Assembly (NCBI RefSeq): GCF_011766325.1
Contig: NZ_BLLG01000003.1
Span: 186,001 to 250,000 of the forward strand
DNA length: 64,000 nt
Origin: Streptomyces pacificus
Lineage (GTDB): Bacteria; Actinomycetota; Actinomycetes; Streptomycetales; Streptomycetaceae
Direction: 5' to 3'
Shown here one piece after another: positions 41,628 through 52,993 of the stretch; the first letter of the stretch is position 1, and each line of letters opens with the position of its first letter. The position numbers and the translations under genes were made by a program. The notes beneath the pieces are model-generated. The model searched no databases. It saw nothing but the letters and a program-made list of their open reading frames with translations, and was not told the origin of the DNA.

Positions 41628-41730
41628 CGGGTTCGTGCGGGGCGTGTTCCGCAGGCGCCGGTCGCCGTAGGGCCGCGTCCGGCGGGGAGCCGGTCCTGCC
41701 CGCCCGTGCCCCCTGTGCTGTTCTGCGCAG

Positions 41731-41803
41731 GTCTGTGTCTGTCTGTGTCTGTGTCCGTCTGCGCGTGTCTGTGTCGATCTGCGTCTGTCTGTGTCCGTCT
41801 GCG
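41731..41803. repeat. CTGTGT/CTGTCT simple-sequence tract
   Basis: About 73 bases of short degenerate repeats (GTCTGTGTCTGTCTGTGTCT-like) fill the space before the stop of the minus-strand endonuclease IV gene. It is a simple repeat without coding value. Confidence 0.8.
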
Positions 41804-41813
41804 GGTGTCCGGT

Positions 41814-42677
41814 TCAGCGGTCGCGGAGCCGCTTCAGCAGCGCCACGTCGGCCGCGTACGCGTCCCTGCCGTGCCGGCCGCCCGGCGTCTCGATGATCAG
41901 CGGCACACCCTCCGCCGCCGGGTGCCGCATCAGCTCGCGGAACGCCTCCTCGCCGATGTGACCGGCGCCGATGTTCTCGTGGCGGTCCTTGCGCGCCCCG
42001 ACGACGTCCTTGGAGTCGTTGGCGTGGATCAGTTTCAGCCGGCCCGGGCCGATCGCCGCCTCGAGGAGATCCAGCGTCCGCGCGGCTCCGCCGTCCGCCG
42101 CGAGGTCGTGGCCGGCCGCGAACGCGTGGCAGGTGTCCAGGCAGACGCCCAGCCTGGGATGGGCGTCCAGGGCCTCGACGTACGGACCGAGGTCCCCGGC
42201 CAGTGAGCAGAGGGAGGAGCCCTGCCCGGCCGTCGGCTCCAGCAGCAGGAACGGGTCGTCGTCATGCGTCAGCTCGTCCAGCAGGGGCAGCAGCAGCTCC
42301 CGCACCTGGGCGAGGGCCGTTTCGCGGGTCCGGCCCCCGGTCGCCGAGCCCGTGTGCACCACCACCCCCGCCGCGCCGATCTCCCGGCCGCGGCGCAGCG
42401 AGTGGCGAAGCGACTCCACGGACCGCCCGGCGGTGACCGCGTTGTGGGAGCCGAAGTTGATCAGATACGGCGCGTGCACGTACACGGGTGTGCCGGCGCT
42501 CGCCGTACCGGCGCGGAACAGCTCGTCCTGCACGCGGTCGCCCGCCGGGGTCGCCCATCCCCGGGGGTTGGCGACGAAGACCTGCACCGCCTCGGCCTCG
42601 ATCTCCCGGGCGTACGTGAGACCGGTCCCGGCCAGGCCGCCGGCCACGGGCACATGGGCGCCGACTGGATTGCGCAC
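41814..42677 (-). CDS. nfo: Deoxyribonuclease IV (endonuclease IV)
   Basis: A 287-residue AP endonuclease of the TIM-barrel family that cuts 5' of abasic sites in base-excision repair. Metal-binding blocks are visible: GAHVP at residue 7, VHAPYLIN, VVVHTGSA, LLEPTAGQG, CLDTCHAFAAGHD, LIHANDSK and PLIIETPG. It starts with GTG 42677, four bases after the kinase stop, so both lie in one transcription unit; no clear Shine-Dalgarno is seen. M. tuberculosis has its end gene elsewhere. Confidence 0.93.
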   Translation of the reverse strand: MRNPVGAHVPVAGGLAGTGLTYAREIEAEAVQVFVANPRGWATPAGDRVQDELFRAGTASAGTPVYVHAPYLINFGSHNAVTAGRSVESLRHSLRRGREIGAAGVVVHTGSATGGRTRETALAQVRELLLPLLDELTHDDDPFLLLEPTAGQGSSLCSLAGDLGPYVEALDAHPRLGVCLDTCHAFAAGHDLAADGGAARTLDLLEAAIGPGRLKLIHANDSKDVVGARKDRHENIGAGHIGEEAFRELMRHPAAEGVPLIIETPGGRHGRDAYAADVALLKRLRDR

Positions 42678-42681
42678 CTGG

Positions 42682-44607
42682 TTAGAGCCCCTTGGTCGTG
42701 ATCGTGATCGTGCTGCCCTCGGCTGCCCGCCCGCCGCCCTCGACGGACTGGCTCCCGACGGTGTCGCTGAGGAACGGGAAGGACCGCTCGACCTCGACCT
42801 CGAAGCCCGCCTCCGCCAGCTCGCGCCTGGCGTCGTCCACCGAGTCCCCGGTGACGTCCGGGACCTCGACCATCCGCGGCCCCATGGAGACCGTGAGCGT
42901 GACCGTGTCGCCGCCGGCGGCCCGTCCGCCCTCCGCCGGGGACTGCCGGGCGACGGCTCCCGCGTCCTCGGGGGAGTGGACCCGCTCCGGCGAGACGCGC
43001 ACCTTCAGTCCGGCGTCCTCGAGGGCGCGGGTGGCGTCCTCGACGGCCTCGCCGGTCACGTCGGGCACGTCGATCGGGGCGCCCTTGCTGACGACGAGCG
43101 CGACCGCGGAGTCCGGGCGGCGTGCGGTGCCCGCGGCCGGATCGGAGCCGACGACCGTGCCCTGGGCCGCCTCGTCGCTGAACTCCCTGGTGATCACACC
43201 CGGGGCCAGACCGGCCTTGCGGAGGGCGCTCCTGGCGTCGGCGAGCGTCAGCCCCCCGAGCTCCGGCACCGTCACGACCTCGGGGCCGCGCGAGACGACG
43301 AGGACGACCGGGGTGTCGTGCCGGACGCGCTGCCCGGGGGCGGGGCTCACCTCCATGACGGTGCCGCGGTCGTAGGCGTCGCTGAAGTCCTGCCGTACGG
43401 CCTCCACGCCCAGCCCGGCCGCGGAGAGCCGCTGCCTGGCCACGGCCTCGGTCTGGCCCAGGACGGTGGGCACCCGGGTGAACTGCCCGGAGCTGATGTA
43501 CCAGACGCCCGCGCCCGCGCCCAGCAGGAGCAGTACGGCGACGACGGCGGCGAGCGCCCTGCGGCGTGGCGCCCGGAGGCGCCGGCCGCCCGGACGGGTC
43601 GGCGGGGGGCCGGCCGGGGGTGCCTCCAGCCGGCTCGTGCGCTCCACGGCCTCGCCCGCCGTGGGCAGCGGCCGCGCTATCACACTCGTCCGGTCCTCGG
43701 AGCCGGCGGCGGTCGCCGCGGCCGGCGTCCGGGCCTGCGGCGGCTCGGAGTCGAGTTGGTTGTCGCCGAGCGCGGCACGGGCCTCGCGGGTCAGGCCGAG
43801 CAGGGCGACGGCGTCGCCCGGGCGCGATTCGGGGGCACGGGCCGTCGCGGCCGCCACCAGGCCGTCCAGCTCCGGGGCGAGCCCGGGCACGGCGGCCGAC
43901 GGCGGGGGTACATCCTCGCCCAGGTGCCGGTAGAGCACCTGGGCCGGGGTGTCGCCCGAGTGCGGCTTTGCGCCGGTGAGCATCTCGTAGAGGACGACTC
44001 CGCAGGCGTAGACGTCGGCGCGGGTGTCGGCGGTGCCGGACTCGATCTGCTCCGGAGCGAGGTACGAGACGGTGCCGAGCAGTGATCCCGTGCTGCTGGT
44101 CACCGAGCCCACGGCCCGGACCAGGCCGAAGTCGGCGACCTTGACCCGTCCGTCGTCCCCGATCAGGACGTTCTCGGGCTTCATGTCCCGGTGGACGAAC
44201 CCGGTCCGGTGCGCGGCGCCGAGCGCGGCCAGCACGGGCTCCAGGATGTCCAGCGCCGCCCGCGGCCGGAGTGCCCCCCGCTCGCGGAGCACGTCGCGGA
44301 GGGTGCATCCGGCCACGTACTCCATCGCCAGATAGACGTACGCGCCCTGGGCCCCCTGGTCGTACACGCCCACCACGTTCGGGTGGGAAAGGCGTGCCAC
44401 GGACTTCGCCTCGCGGATGAAGCGCTCGACGAAGGAGGCGTCCGCCGCGAGCGCCGGGTGCATCACCTTGAGGGCGGTCAGCCGGTCGAGCCGGGTGTCC
44501 ACGGCCCGGTAGACCGTGGCCATCCCGCCGACGGCGATACGCGCGTCGACGCGGTAGCGGCCGTCGAGCACCTGCCCGACGAGAGGGTCCTGAAGGGTCG
44601 TGTCCAC
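42682..44607 (-). CDS. PASTA-domain Ser/Thr protein kinase (PknL/PknB type)
   Basis: A 641-residue membrane kinase. The kinase domain (about 15-280) has VGGMATVY in the glycine loop, Lys47, HRDMKPENV, DFG and APEQ. A basic and proline-rich linker leads to one membrane helix (about 351-371), then four extracellular PASTA repeats (about 375-641), which bind muropeptides or lipid II. It should sense wall state and phosphorylate cell-wall and division proteins. Its position beside an Rv2175c homologue resembles pknL, although mycobacterial PknL lacks PASTA repeats. Confidence 0.93.
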   Translation of the reverse strand: MDTTLQDPLVGQVLDGRYRVDARIAVGGMATVYRAVDTRLDRLTALKVMHPALAADASFVERFIREAKSVARLSHPNVVGVYDQGAQGAYVYLAMEYVAGCTLRDVLRERGALRPRAALDILEPVLAALGAAHRTGFVHRDMKPENVLIGDDGRVKVADFGLVRAVGSVTSSTGSLLGTVSYLAPEQIESGTADTRADVYACGVVLYEMLTGAKPHSGDTPAQVLYRHLGEDVPPPSAAVPGLAPELDGLVAAATARAPESRPGDAVALLGLTREARAALGDNQLDSEPPQARTPAAATAAGSEDRTSVIARPLPTAGEAVERTSRLEAPPAGPPPTRPGGRRLRAPRRRALAAVVAVLLLLGAGAGVWYISSGQFTRVPTVLGQTEAVARQRLSAAGLGVEAVRQDFSDAYDRGTVMEVSPAPGQRVRHDTPVVLVVSRGPEVVTVPELGGLTLADARSALRKAGLAPGVITREFSDEAAQGTVVGSDPAAGTARRPDSAVALVVSKGAPIDVPDVTGEAVEDATRALEDAGLKVRVSPERVHSPEDAGAVARQSPAEGGRAAGGDTVTLTVSMGPRMVEVPDVTGDSVDDARRELAEAGFEVEVERSFPFLSDTVGSQSVEGGGRAAEGSTITITTKGL

Positions 44608-44800
44608 GCAGGCGAGTCTACGAGCCCGGACACCCGGCCCGGCCCCGGCCGCCGGAGCTGGAGCGGACCTGTGACGTGCGTCATCGCAGGGACGGGCACG
44701 GACGAGGGCCGGGGGCCGGGGGCCGGGCCGGGCATGGTGGAGCGGGCCGGAGGCCGGGAAGCCGGGCGGAGGCCGGGTGCCGGGGGCGGGCCGGGCGGCG

Positions 44801-44837
44801 CCGCGGGCGGGGCCGGGAGGGCCGGCCCCGCCCGCGG
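44801..44837 (-). terminator. Terminator of the thiOSG operon
   Basis: A 16-bp perfect stem (44801-44816 with 44822-44837) with a five-base loop, 11 bases beyond the thiG stop on the minus strand. The neighbouring 44700-44800 is made of GGCCGGG-type repeats. Confidence 0.75.
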
Positions 44838-44848
44838 GATGCGCGCCG

Positions 44849-47141
<2,293 letters not shown>

Positions 47142-47152
47142 GCGCGTCCGGA

Positions 47153-47246
47153 CCCTCCCTTCGCCGGCATGACCCGGATCAGGTTCGTACGGTCGGAGGC
47201 AGCGCCAGCCTCCCTCTCAGCCCGGTGCTCCGGGCTCCCGCGAGTG
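47153..47246 (-). ncRNA. TPP riboswitch (THI element)
   Basis: Read on the minus strand, the element has CGGGAGCCCGG, CTGAGAGG (47214-47220 region), GAACCTGATC (47186-47177) and a closing GGCGAAGGGAGG. These are the conserved parts of the thiamine pyrophosphate aptamer. Its last helix contains the thiO ribosome binding site, so TPP would block translation of thiOSG. Confidence 0.95.
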
Positions 47247-47303
47247 GCAGTACGGTGGCCAGCCTAACCGCCGTCGCCGATCGCCCGTAAGGGAGCCGCC
47301 ACC

Positions 47304-47645
47304 GTGGCCCGCTCGCTCGAAGGACTCGTCCTCGCCCCCGTGGCCGACCAGGGGCCCGGCCGGGTCGGCACCCGTACGCGGTTCGCCTACCACGAGGAGC
47401 GGGGCCGCGTCTGGGCCGAGTACGCCGGCGGGGACGTGGTCCGCGGCCATCTCGTCGGCACCCGCGAGGGGGACCGGCTGGACTTCCGCTATGTGCAGCT
47501 GAGGCGGGACGGGACGACGGCTTCCGGGCACTGCGTGTCCACGGTGGTCGAACTCCCCGACGGTCGGGTGCGGCTGGAGGAGGCCTGGGAGTGGGAGTCC
47601 CGGCAGGGACGCGGCACGAGCGTCGTGGAGCAACTGCCGTACTGA
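47304..47645 (+). CDS. Small beta-rich conserved protein, unknown function
   Basis: A 113-residue soluble protein with alternating short strands and charged turns (VWAEYAGGDVVRGHLVG, FRYVQLRRDGTTASG, VELPDGRVRLEEAWEW), suggesting a small beta barrel. I do not recognise the family. GTG 47304 follows AAGGGAG at a good distance. It is divergent from the thi operon leader and 28 bases before the flavoprotein gene; a role related to either is not shown. Confidence 0.78.
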   Translation: MARSLEGLVLAPVADQGPGRVGTRTRFAYHEERGRVWAEYAGGDVVRGHLVGTREGDRLDFRYVQLRRDGTTASGHCVSTVVELPDGRVRLEEAWEWESRQGRGTSVVEQLPY

Positions 47646-47673
47646 CGTGTCGTCAGCTGGTTAGGGTGGACGG

Positions 47674-48915
47674 GTGAGTGAGAACGAGCAGACGGCGCCG
47701 GTCCGCCGTGTCGTCGTCGTCGGGGCGGGCATGGCCGGGGTGCAGACCGCCGTGGCCCTGCGCGAACAGGGTTTCACCGGTGCCATCGGCCTTATCGGCG
47801 CCGAACCGCACCAGCCCTACGACCGGCCCCCGTTGTCCAAGGCCGTCCTGCTCGGGAACGCGGAGCACTCGGCCTTCGACGTCGACTTCGACGCGCTGTC
47901 CGTCGACCTCCGGCTCGGACGGGAGGCAGGCGCCCTGCGTGCCGGGGAGCACACGCTCGACACGCCGGCCGGGCCCGTCCCGTACGACGTCCTCGTCATC
48001 GCCACCGGAGCGGAGCCGATCACTCTCCCCGGTGCCGAGGGCGTCCCCGGGGTCCATCTGCTGCGGACCCTCGACGACGCGCAGCGGCTGCGCCCGGTGC
48101 TGGCGCGGCGCCACCGCATCGTGGTCGTCGGCGCGGGCTGGATCGGCGCCGAGTTCGCCACCGCCGCCCGCGAGGCGGGCTGTGAGGTCGCCGTCGTGGA
48201 GGCCGCCGACCGCCCGCTGCCGGGAGCCCTGCCGGCCGAGGTCACGGCCCCGATGACACGGTGGTACGCCGAGGCCGGCGCCGAACTGCTCACCGGTGCG
48301 CGGGTCGCCGCCGTCGAGCGCGGCGCGGTGGTCGTCGAGGGCGGCCGGCGGCTGCCGGCGGACGCCGTCGTCGTCGGCATCGGCGCCCGTCCGGCCACGC
48401 GCTGGCTCGCCGGTTCCGGCATCGAGCTGGGCCCCGACGGCTCGGTCACCGCCGACGAACGGCTGCGCACCTCGCTGCCCGACGTGTACGCGGTCGGGGA
48501 CTGCGCGTCCTTCCCGTCGGGCCGCTACGGGCGGAGGCTGCTGGTCCACCACTGGGACAACGCACTCCAGGGCCCCCGCACCGTCGCGGTCGGCATCGTC
48601 GGCGCTGACACGGGGGAGGGTGGCGAACCGGGGGAGATCTACGACCCGGTGCCGTACTTCTGGTCGGAGCAGTTCGGCCGGTTCGTGCAGTACGCGGGAC
48701 ACCACGGCGACGCCGACGCCCTCGTGCGGCGCGGAGACCCGGACGGCCCCTCCTGGTCGGTGCTGTGGCTGCTGGACGGCGTGCTGGTCGCCGTGCTCGC
48801 GGTCGGCCGGCCGAGGGATCTCGCCCAGGGGCGCAGGCTCATCGAGGTCGGCGCCCGGATCGACGCGGAGCGCGCCGCCGACCCGGCCGTCCCGCTGAAG
48901 GACGCGGTGCTCTGA
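47674..48915 (+). CDS. Ferredoxin reductase-like NAD(P)/FAD oxidoreductase
   Basis: A 413-residue flavoprotein of the AIF/rubredoxin-reductase class. It has two Rossmann motifs, VVVGAGMAGVQ for FAD (about residue 14) and VVVGAGWIGAEF for NAD(P)H (about 150), then VYAVGDCASF and a C-terminal reductase domain with PYFWSEQFG. It probably passes electrons from NAD(P)H to a ferredoxin, but none is adjacent. GTG 47674 comes seven bases after TAGGGT (47662-47667), so the mRNA may be leaderless. Confidence 0.9.
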   Translation: MSENEQTAPVRRVVVVGAGMAGVQTAVALREQGFTGAIGLIGAEPHQPYDRPPLSKAVLLGNAEHSAFDVDFDALSVDLRLGREAGALRAGEHTLDTPAGPVPYDVLVIATGAEPITLPGAEGVPGVHLLRTLDDAQRLRPVLARRHRIVVVGAGWIGAEFATAAREAGCEVAVVEAADRPLPGALPAEVTAPMTRWYAEAGAELLTGARVAAVERGAVVVEGGRRLPADAVVVGIGARPATRWLAGSGIELGPDGSVTADERLRTSLPDVYAVGDCASFPSGRYGRRLLVHHWDNALQGPRTVAVGIVGADTGEGGEPGEIYDPVPYFWSEQFGRFVQYAGHHGDADALVRRGDPDGPSWSVLWLLDGVLVAVLAVGRPRDLAQGRRLIEVGARIDAERAADPAVPLKDAVL

Positions 48916-49400
48916 ACGGCGGCCCCCGCCGGTCCGTGCCCGGGAGGGCCCGCGGGGCCGTGTCCGGTAGGCCCGCCGGGCCGTGCCCCGGGAGGGGCGT
49001 GGCAGGGCCCTGGGGGTGGCGGGGCCCTGGGGGTGGCGGGGGGCGTCGCTCGGTGAGAGCCGCCCCGGCCGGGTGGTGGCCGTGCCCCGGACCCGCCGCG
49101 CGATCACCCGGTGTGATCACACCGCGCCGATACGGGCTCCCGGGCGCGTCGCGGAAGCGGGCGGGCCCCGGGGCGGGCGAGGTCCTGGAGGCACGGCGCG
49201 TGGCGGTCCGCCGAACGGCGCAGCGCAGCAGCCCCGGCGGGGGCAGCGGGGCCGGCCCTCCGAAGGCCGCTCTCCGGCCTTCCGGGGGCCGGGGCCGGCC
49301 GGGCGGTGCGTCCCCCGGAGGGCGGTACCGTCGCTCCGAAGGCCGCAGTCCGACCGGGCCCGGCTACCGGCTGTCGGTCCGGGATGGCACGCTTGGTCCC
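48916..49400. other. GC-rich spacer with a 17-bp tandem duplication
   Basis: The 485 bases contain no convincing gene. An exact tandem repeat of GGGCCCTGGGGGTGGCG lies at 49005-49021 and 49022-49038, and the first 100 bases are made of GGCCGTG and GGGAGG steps. Confidence 0.6.
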
Positions 49401-49766
49401 GTGACCGAGATTGACGCAAAGACCGATGCTCTCGTCCCCGCCTGGCTCCACCTGCCCGACGTCGCGGAAAGACTCGAGGTCGAGGTGACCCGCGTACGGC
49501 AGCTGGTCAAGGAGGGGCAGCTGATCGCCGTGCGCCGCGGTGAGAACCGGACGCTCCAGGTGCCCGCCGCCTTCATCAAGGGCGGCAAGGTGGTCAAGGG
49601 CCTCTCCGGCACCCTGACGCTCCTCAAGGACGACGGCTTCACCGACGAGGAGATGCTGGAGTGGCTCTTCACTCCGGACCCCAGCCTGCCGGGGACCCCG
49701 GCGGAGGCGCTCGGCGAGAATCGCGGCACGGAGGTGAAGCGCCGGGCCCAGGCGCTCGCCGTCTGA
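49401..49766 (+). CDS. Rv2175c-family DNA-binding protein
   Basis: A 121-residue protein with an N-terminal helix-turn-helix ([20 protein letters not shown]) and the Rv2175c C-terminal domain ([32 protein letters not shown]). In M. tuberculosis, Rv2175c binds DNA and loses binding when PknL phosphorylates an N-terminal threonine. Here Thr2 and Thr8 are in the same region and a kinase gene lies 5 kb away, so a similar link is likely (inference). GTG 49401 has no ribosome binding site and may be leaderless. Confidence 0.88.
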   Translation: MTEIDAKTDALVPAWLHLPDVAERLEVEVTRVRQLVKEGQLIAVRRGENRTLQVPAAFIKGGKVVKGLSGTLTLLKDDGFTDEEMLEWLFTPDPSLPGTPAEALGENRGTEVKRRAQALAV

Positions 49767-50169
49767 CGGCTACCGTCTGACGGCCTCCTGGGCCTGCGAA
49801 GTACGGGTCTCTGGGGCGTGTTGCACAGGTCCCTCCCGGCGCGCGACGCCGGGCAGCGCACTCTCCCGGGGCCCTTCGGCCACGGGAGGCGTCCCCGCGC
49901 CGCGTTGTCCGGAGGTGTCCGAGTGCGTCCGGTGCGAAGGCGGCCCTCCGCCTCGCGGTCGCGCGAAAGCCGGATGCCGGGGGCCACGCCCCGGGGGCTC
50001 GGAGCTCCTTTCGCCACCACGTGCCGGCGCACCGCAGGCGCACCGCCGGCGTCCCGGCACACCGATTCCGACGCGGTGCGCGCACCGATTCCGACGAGGG
50101 GCGGGCACCGGTGCCGGGCCGTCCGGCGCCGGTGCCCGCCCTGCCGATCCACCCCCGGGGGTACCACCC
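49767..50169. other. Region upstream of thiE
   Basis: The 403 bases hold no TPP riboswitch. They include a GGGCGTGTTGC motif (49813-49823) also seen at 8663, a 14-bp direct repeat CACCGATTCCGACG (50060-50073 and 50083-50096) and a 13-bp hairpin (50099-50141). Open frames here look spurious. Confidence 0.55.
50099..50141 (+). terminator. 13-bp hairpin just upstream of thiE
   Basis: GGGCGGGCACCGG (50099-50111) pairs exactly with 50129-50141, 28 bases before the thiE ATG. It may end an upstream transcript or attenuate thiE. Confidence 0.5.
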
Positions 50170-50820
50170 ATGTCCTCATCCCGAGCCGCGCTGCACGACG
50201 CCCGCCTCTACCTCTGCACAGATGCTCGCAGGCGCCAGGGCGACCTGCCGGAGTTCCTCGACGCCGTCCTCTCCTCCGGGGTGGACATCGTGCAGCTGCG
50301 CGACAAGGGAATGGAGGCGGGGGAGGAGCTGGAGCACCTCGCCGTGTTCGCCGAGGCCTGCCGTCGCCACGGGAAGCTGCTGGCGGTCAACGACCGTGCC
50401 GATGTCGCCCACGCCTCCGGCTCCGACGTGCTGCACCTGGGCCAGGGCGACCTCCCGGTGCCGGCCGCACGGGCCATCCTCGGCGGCGAGGTGCTGATCG
50501 GCCGCTCCACCCACACTCGGGAGGAGGCCGCCGCGGCCGCCTCCGAAACTGGTGTCGACTACTTCTGCACCGGCCCCTGCTGGCCCACGCCGACCAAGCC
50601 GGGGAGGCCGGCCCCGGGCCTCGACCTGGTCGAGTACACCGCCTCGCTCGCCCAGGACCGCCCCTGGTTCGCGATCGGCGGGATCGACGAGGGCAACCTC
50701 GACGAGGTCCTTCAGGCGGGTGCCCGCCGGGTCGTCGTCGTCCGGGCCGTCACGGAGGCCGACGACCCCGCCGCGGCCGCCGCGCGTCTCGCCGGACGGA
50801 TACGGGACTCCACCCGGTAG
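50170..50820 (+). CDS. thiE: Thiamine-phosphate synthase
   Basis: A 216-residue TIM-barrel enzyme that joins the pyrimidine and thiazole phosphates to make thiamine phosphate. The motifs [19 protein letters not shown] and HLGQGDLP are intact, and [10 protein letters not shown] and RRVVVVRAV form the phosphate site. ATG 50170 follows CCGGGGGTACC, only a fair ribosome site. It is on the opposite strand from thiOSG, 3 kb away, and lacks its riboswitch. Confidence 0.94.
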   Translation: MSSSRAALHDARLYLCTDARRRQGDLPEFLDAVLSSGVDIVQLRDKGMEAGEELEHLAVFAEACRRHGKLLAVNDRADVAHASGSDVLHLGQGDLPVPAARAILGGEVLIGRSTHTREEAAAAASETGVDYFCTGPCWPTPTKPGRPAPGLDLVEYTASLAQDRPWFAIGGIDEGNLDEVLQAGARRVVVVRAVTEADDPAAAAARLAGRIRDSTR

Positions 50821-50861
50821 GCCGTTTCCCGGGCGGTTCATGTCCGATGGGTGGAATGCGG

Positions 50862-50890
50862 TTGGGGGACCGCCGCCCCCTGGATAGCCT
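50862..50890 (+). promoter_or_regulatory. Promoter of metF, probably leaderless
   Basis: TTGGGG (50862-50867) and TAGCCT (50885-50890) are 17 bases apart, and the metF ATG comes only six bases after the -10, so transcription should start at or near the A of the ATG. Confidence 0.55.
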
Positions 50891-50896
50891 GCGAGC

Positions 50897-51814
50897 ATGG
50901 CCCTCGGCACAGCTTCCACCAGGACGGATCGCGCCCGCACCGTGCGCGACATGCTCGCCACCGGCAAGACCTCGCACTCGTTCGAGTTCTGGGCGCCCAA
51001 GACCGAGAAGGGCGAGCGGAACCTCTGGAACGCGCTGCGGCGCATCGAGGCGGTGCGGCCGAGCTTCGTCTCGGTGACCTACGGCGCCGGGGGATCGACC
51101 CGGGCGGGCACGGTCAAAGCCACCCAGCAGATCGCCGCCGACACCACGCTCACCCCGGTCGCCCATCTCACCGCGGTCAACCACTCGGTCGCGGAGCTGC
51201 GCAATATGATCGGCCAGTACGCGGACGCCGGGATCAGGAACATCCTGGCCGTCCGCGGCGACCCGCCCGGCGACCCGATGGGTGAGTGGGTCGAGCATCC
51301 CGACGGAGTGCGGTACGCGGCGGAACTCGTCCGGCTGATCAAGGAGTCCGGCGACTTCTGCGTCGGTGTGGCGGCCTTCCCCGAGACGCACCCCCGGTCC
51401 AGCGACCGGGAGGCGGACATCCGGCACTTCGTCGACAAGTGCCGTGCCGGCGCCGATTACGCGATCACCCAGATGTTCTTCCACGTGGAGGACTATCTGC
51501 GGCTGCGCGACAGCGTCGCCGAGGCCGGCTGCGAGACCCCGATCATCCCCGAGATCATGCCCGTCACCAGTGTGAAGCAGATCGAACGGTTCGCCCAGCT
51601 CAGCAACGCGTCGTTCCCCGCCGCACTCGAGGCGAGGATCCGCGCCGTCGCGGACGCCCCCGCCGCTGTACGCTCCATCGGTATCGAGTTCGCGACGGAG
51701 TTCTGCGCGCGACTGCTTTCCGAGGGCGTCCCCGGGTTGCACTTCATCACGCTCAACAACTCCACCGCCACGCTCGAAATCTACGAGAATCTCGGACTGC
51801 ACCAGCAGTCGTGA
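50897..51814 (+). CDS. metF: Methylenetetrahydrofolate reductase
   Basis: A 305-residue TIM-barrel flavoenzyme family member that reduces 5,10-methylene- to 5-methyl-tetrahydrofolate for methionine synthesis. Recognisable blocks are [34 protein letters not shown] and [15 protein letters not shown] 50897 is the only reasonable start and fits a leaderless message. M. tuberculosis Rv2172c occupies the corresponding position. The next gene follows after 52 bases. Confidence 0.94.
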   Translation: MALGTASTRTDRARTVRDMLATGKTSHSFEFWAPKTEKGERNLWNALRRIEAVRPSFVSVTYGAGGSTRAGTVKATQQIAADTTLTPVAHLTAVNHSVAELRNMIGQYADAGIRNILAVRGDPPGDPMGEWVEHPDGVRYAAELVRLIKESGDFCVGVAAFPETHPRSSDREADIRHFVDKCRAGADYAITQMFFHVEDYLRLRDSVAEAGCETPIIPEIMPVTSVKQIERFAQLSNASFPAALEARIRAVADAPAAVRSIGIEFATEFCARLLSEGVPGLHFITLNNSTATLEIYENLGLHQQS

Positions 51815-51866
51815 AGCGCCGCACCCGCCGCAACTCCGGGCGTGAGGGCGCAAGAGAGGGGCGGGC

Positions 51867-52913
51867 ATGGGCTGGACGGTGCTCTACATCGCGTTCGGCA
51901 TCGTCGCGCTGTGGCTGCTCGGCGAGGTGCTGCTGCAGTACAAGGCGCGGCTCCGCTGGCGACTGGTCGCCTTCGCCGGCTTTCTGGGGGTGGTCCTCGG
52001 AGTGCTGATGCCGAACGTCATCGTGATCGGCGCCGGTGCCGCGGCCTTCGCCGTCGGCCAGACGTATGTCACGCTCTCCTTCCGGCGCGGCTTCTCCACC
52101 GGCTGGGCACTGGGCGCCCGCCCGGGCGCGCGCCGGCGCCGCCGGTCCGCCGCCGCATCCGCCGACCGGGATCCCGTGCTGCAGGTGACGGGCATCGACT
52201 ACGGGCACTCCTACGACGGCCCGTTCGGCCCCGGCCCGTCCGGTCACCTCACCGGCGAGCCCCCTGCCGCCGCGGCCGCCGCCGACTGGGAGCCGCAGCG
52301 GCTCCCGGAGGACACCCATCGGTACGGGGAGTACTCGGATGCGCCCTACGCCGCCGATCACGGTCAGGGCGGTGCCGACCACGGCGCGGCCGGCGACCAT
52401 GGCCGGGGCGGTGACTACGGTCAGGGCGGCGCCGACCACGGCGGGGGCGGTGACTACGGTCAGGGCGGCGCGGACTACGGCCACGGCAGCGGCGAGGAGG
52501 CCTTCTACGGCGGCTACTCCTCCGGCTACGCCGAGGCCTACGCCCAGGGCCACGGCTACCAGCAGCAGCCGGCCGGGGCCCATGACACCTACGCCGAGCC
52601 CTACGCCGAGCCCTATGCCGAGCCCTACGGTGGCTACGAGACCGGCGCCGGTCAGCAGTACGCCGCCTACTCCGACCCGTACTCCGAAAGCGCGGCGCAG
52701 GGCTATGAGGCGTACGGGAGCCACGGCGCCCGGCAGCCGTACACCGACACCGACCCGTACGCAGCACAGGGCTACGACGAGACGCCGCCGGGCGGTGTGT
52801 GGGTTCCCCCGCAGCGCGACGGCGACCAGGTCCCGCCGCCCGGCCAGCCGCCGCAGTACGGTCCCGCCCCGGGCCACCGGACCGACCCCGACGGGCAGAC
52901 CCCCCGCCGCTGA
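51867..52913 (+). CDS. Membrane protein with long disordered Gly/Tyr/Gln-rich tail
   Basis: A 348-residue protein. The first 75 residues contain two or three membrane helices with a KARLRWR cytoplasmic loop. The remaining 250 residues are low complexity: GQGGADH and GGDYGQGG repeats (about 170-215) and YAEPYAEPYAEPY (about 245-257), rich in Gly, Tyr, Gln and Pro, as in phase-separating or adhesive proteins. The function is unknown. ATG 51867 follows AGAGAGGGGCG. It is probably in one operon with metF. Confidence 0.82.
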   Translation: MGWTVLYIAFGIVALWLLGEVLLQYKARLRWRLVAFAGFLGVVLGVLMPNVIVIGAGAAAFAVGQTYVTLSFRRGFSTGWALGARPGARRRRRSAAASADRDPVLQVTGIDYGHSYDGPFGPGPSGHLTGEPPAAAAAADWEPQRLPEDTHRYGEYSDAPYAADHGQGGADHGAAGDHGRGGDYGQGGADHGGGGDYGQGGADYGHGSGEEAFYGGYSSGYAEAYAQGHGYQQQPAGAHDTYAEPYAEPYAEPYGGYETGAGQQYAAYSDPYSESAAQGYEAYGSHGARQPYTDTDPYAAQGYDETPPGGVWVPPQRDGDQVPPPGQPPQYGPAPGHRTDPDGQTPRR

Positions 52914-52993
52914 GGCCGTCTTCCCCGGGGGCTTTCACTCTCGGTCCCGGCCCCCAGGTGCCCTGAGGTGCCCTGAGGTGCCGGACGCGGATG

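Noticed and set aside
48916..49400. Short open frames on both strands in the GC-rich spacer
   Set aside because: Composition is low complexity, starts lack ribosome sites, and no motif is recognisable.
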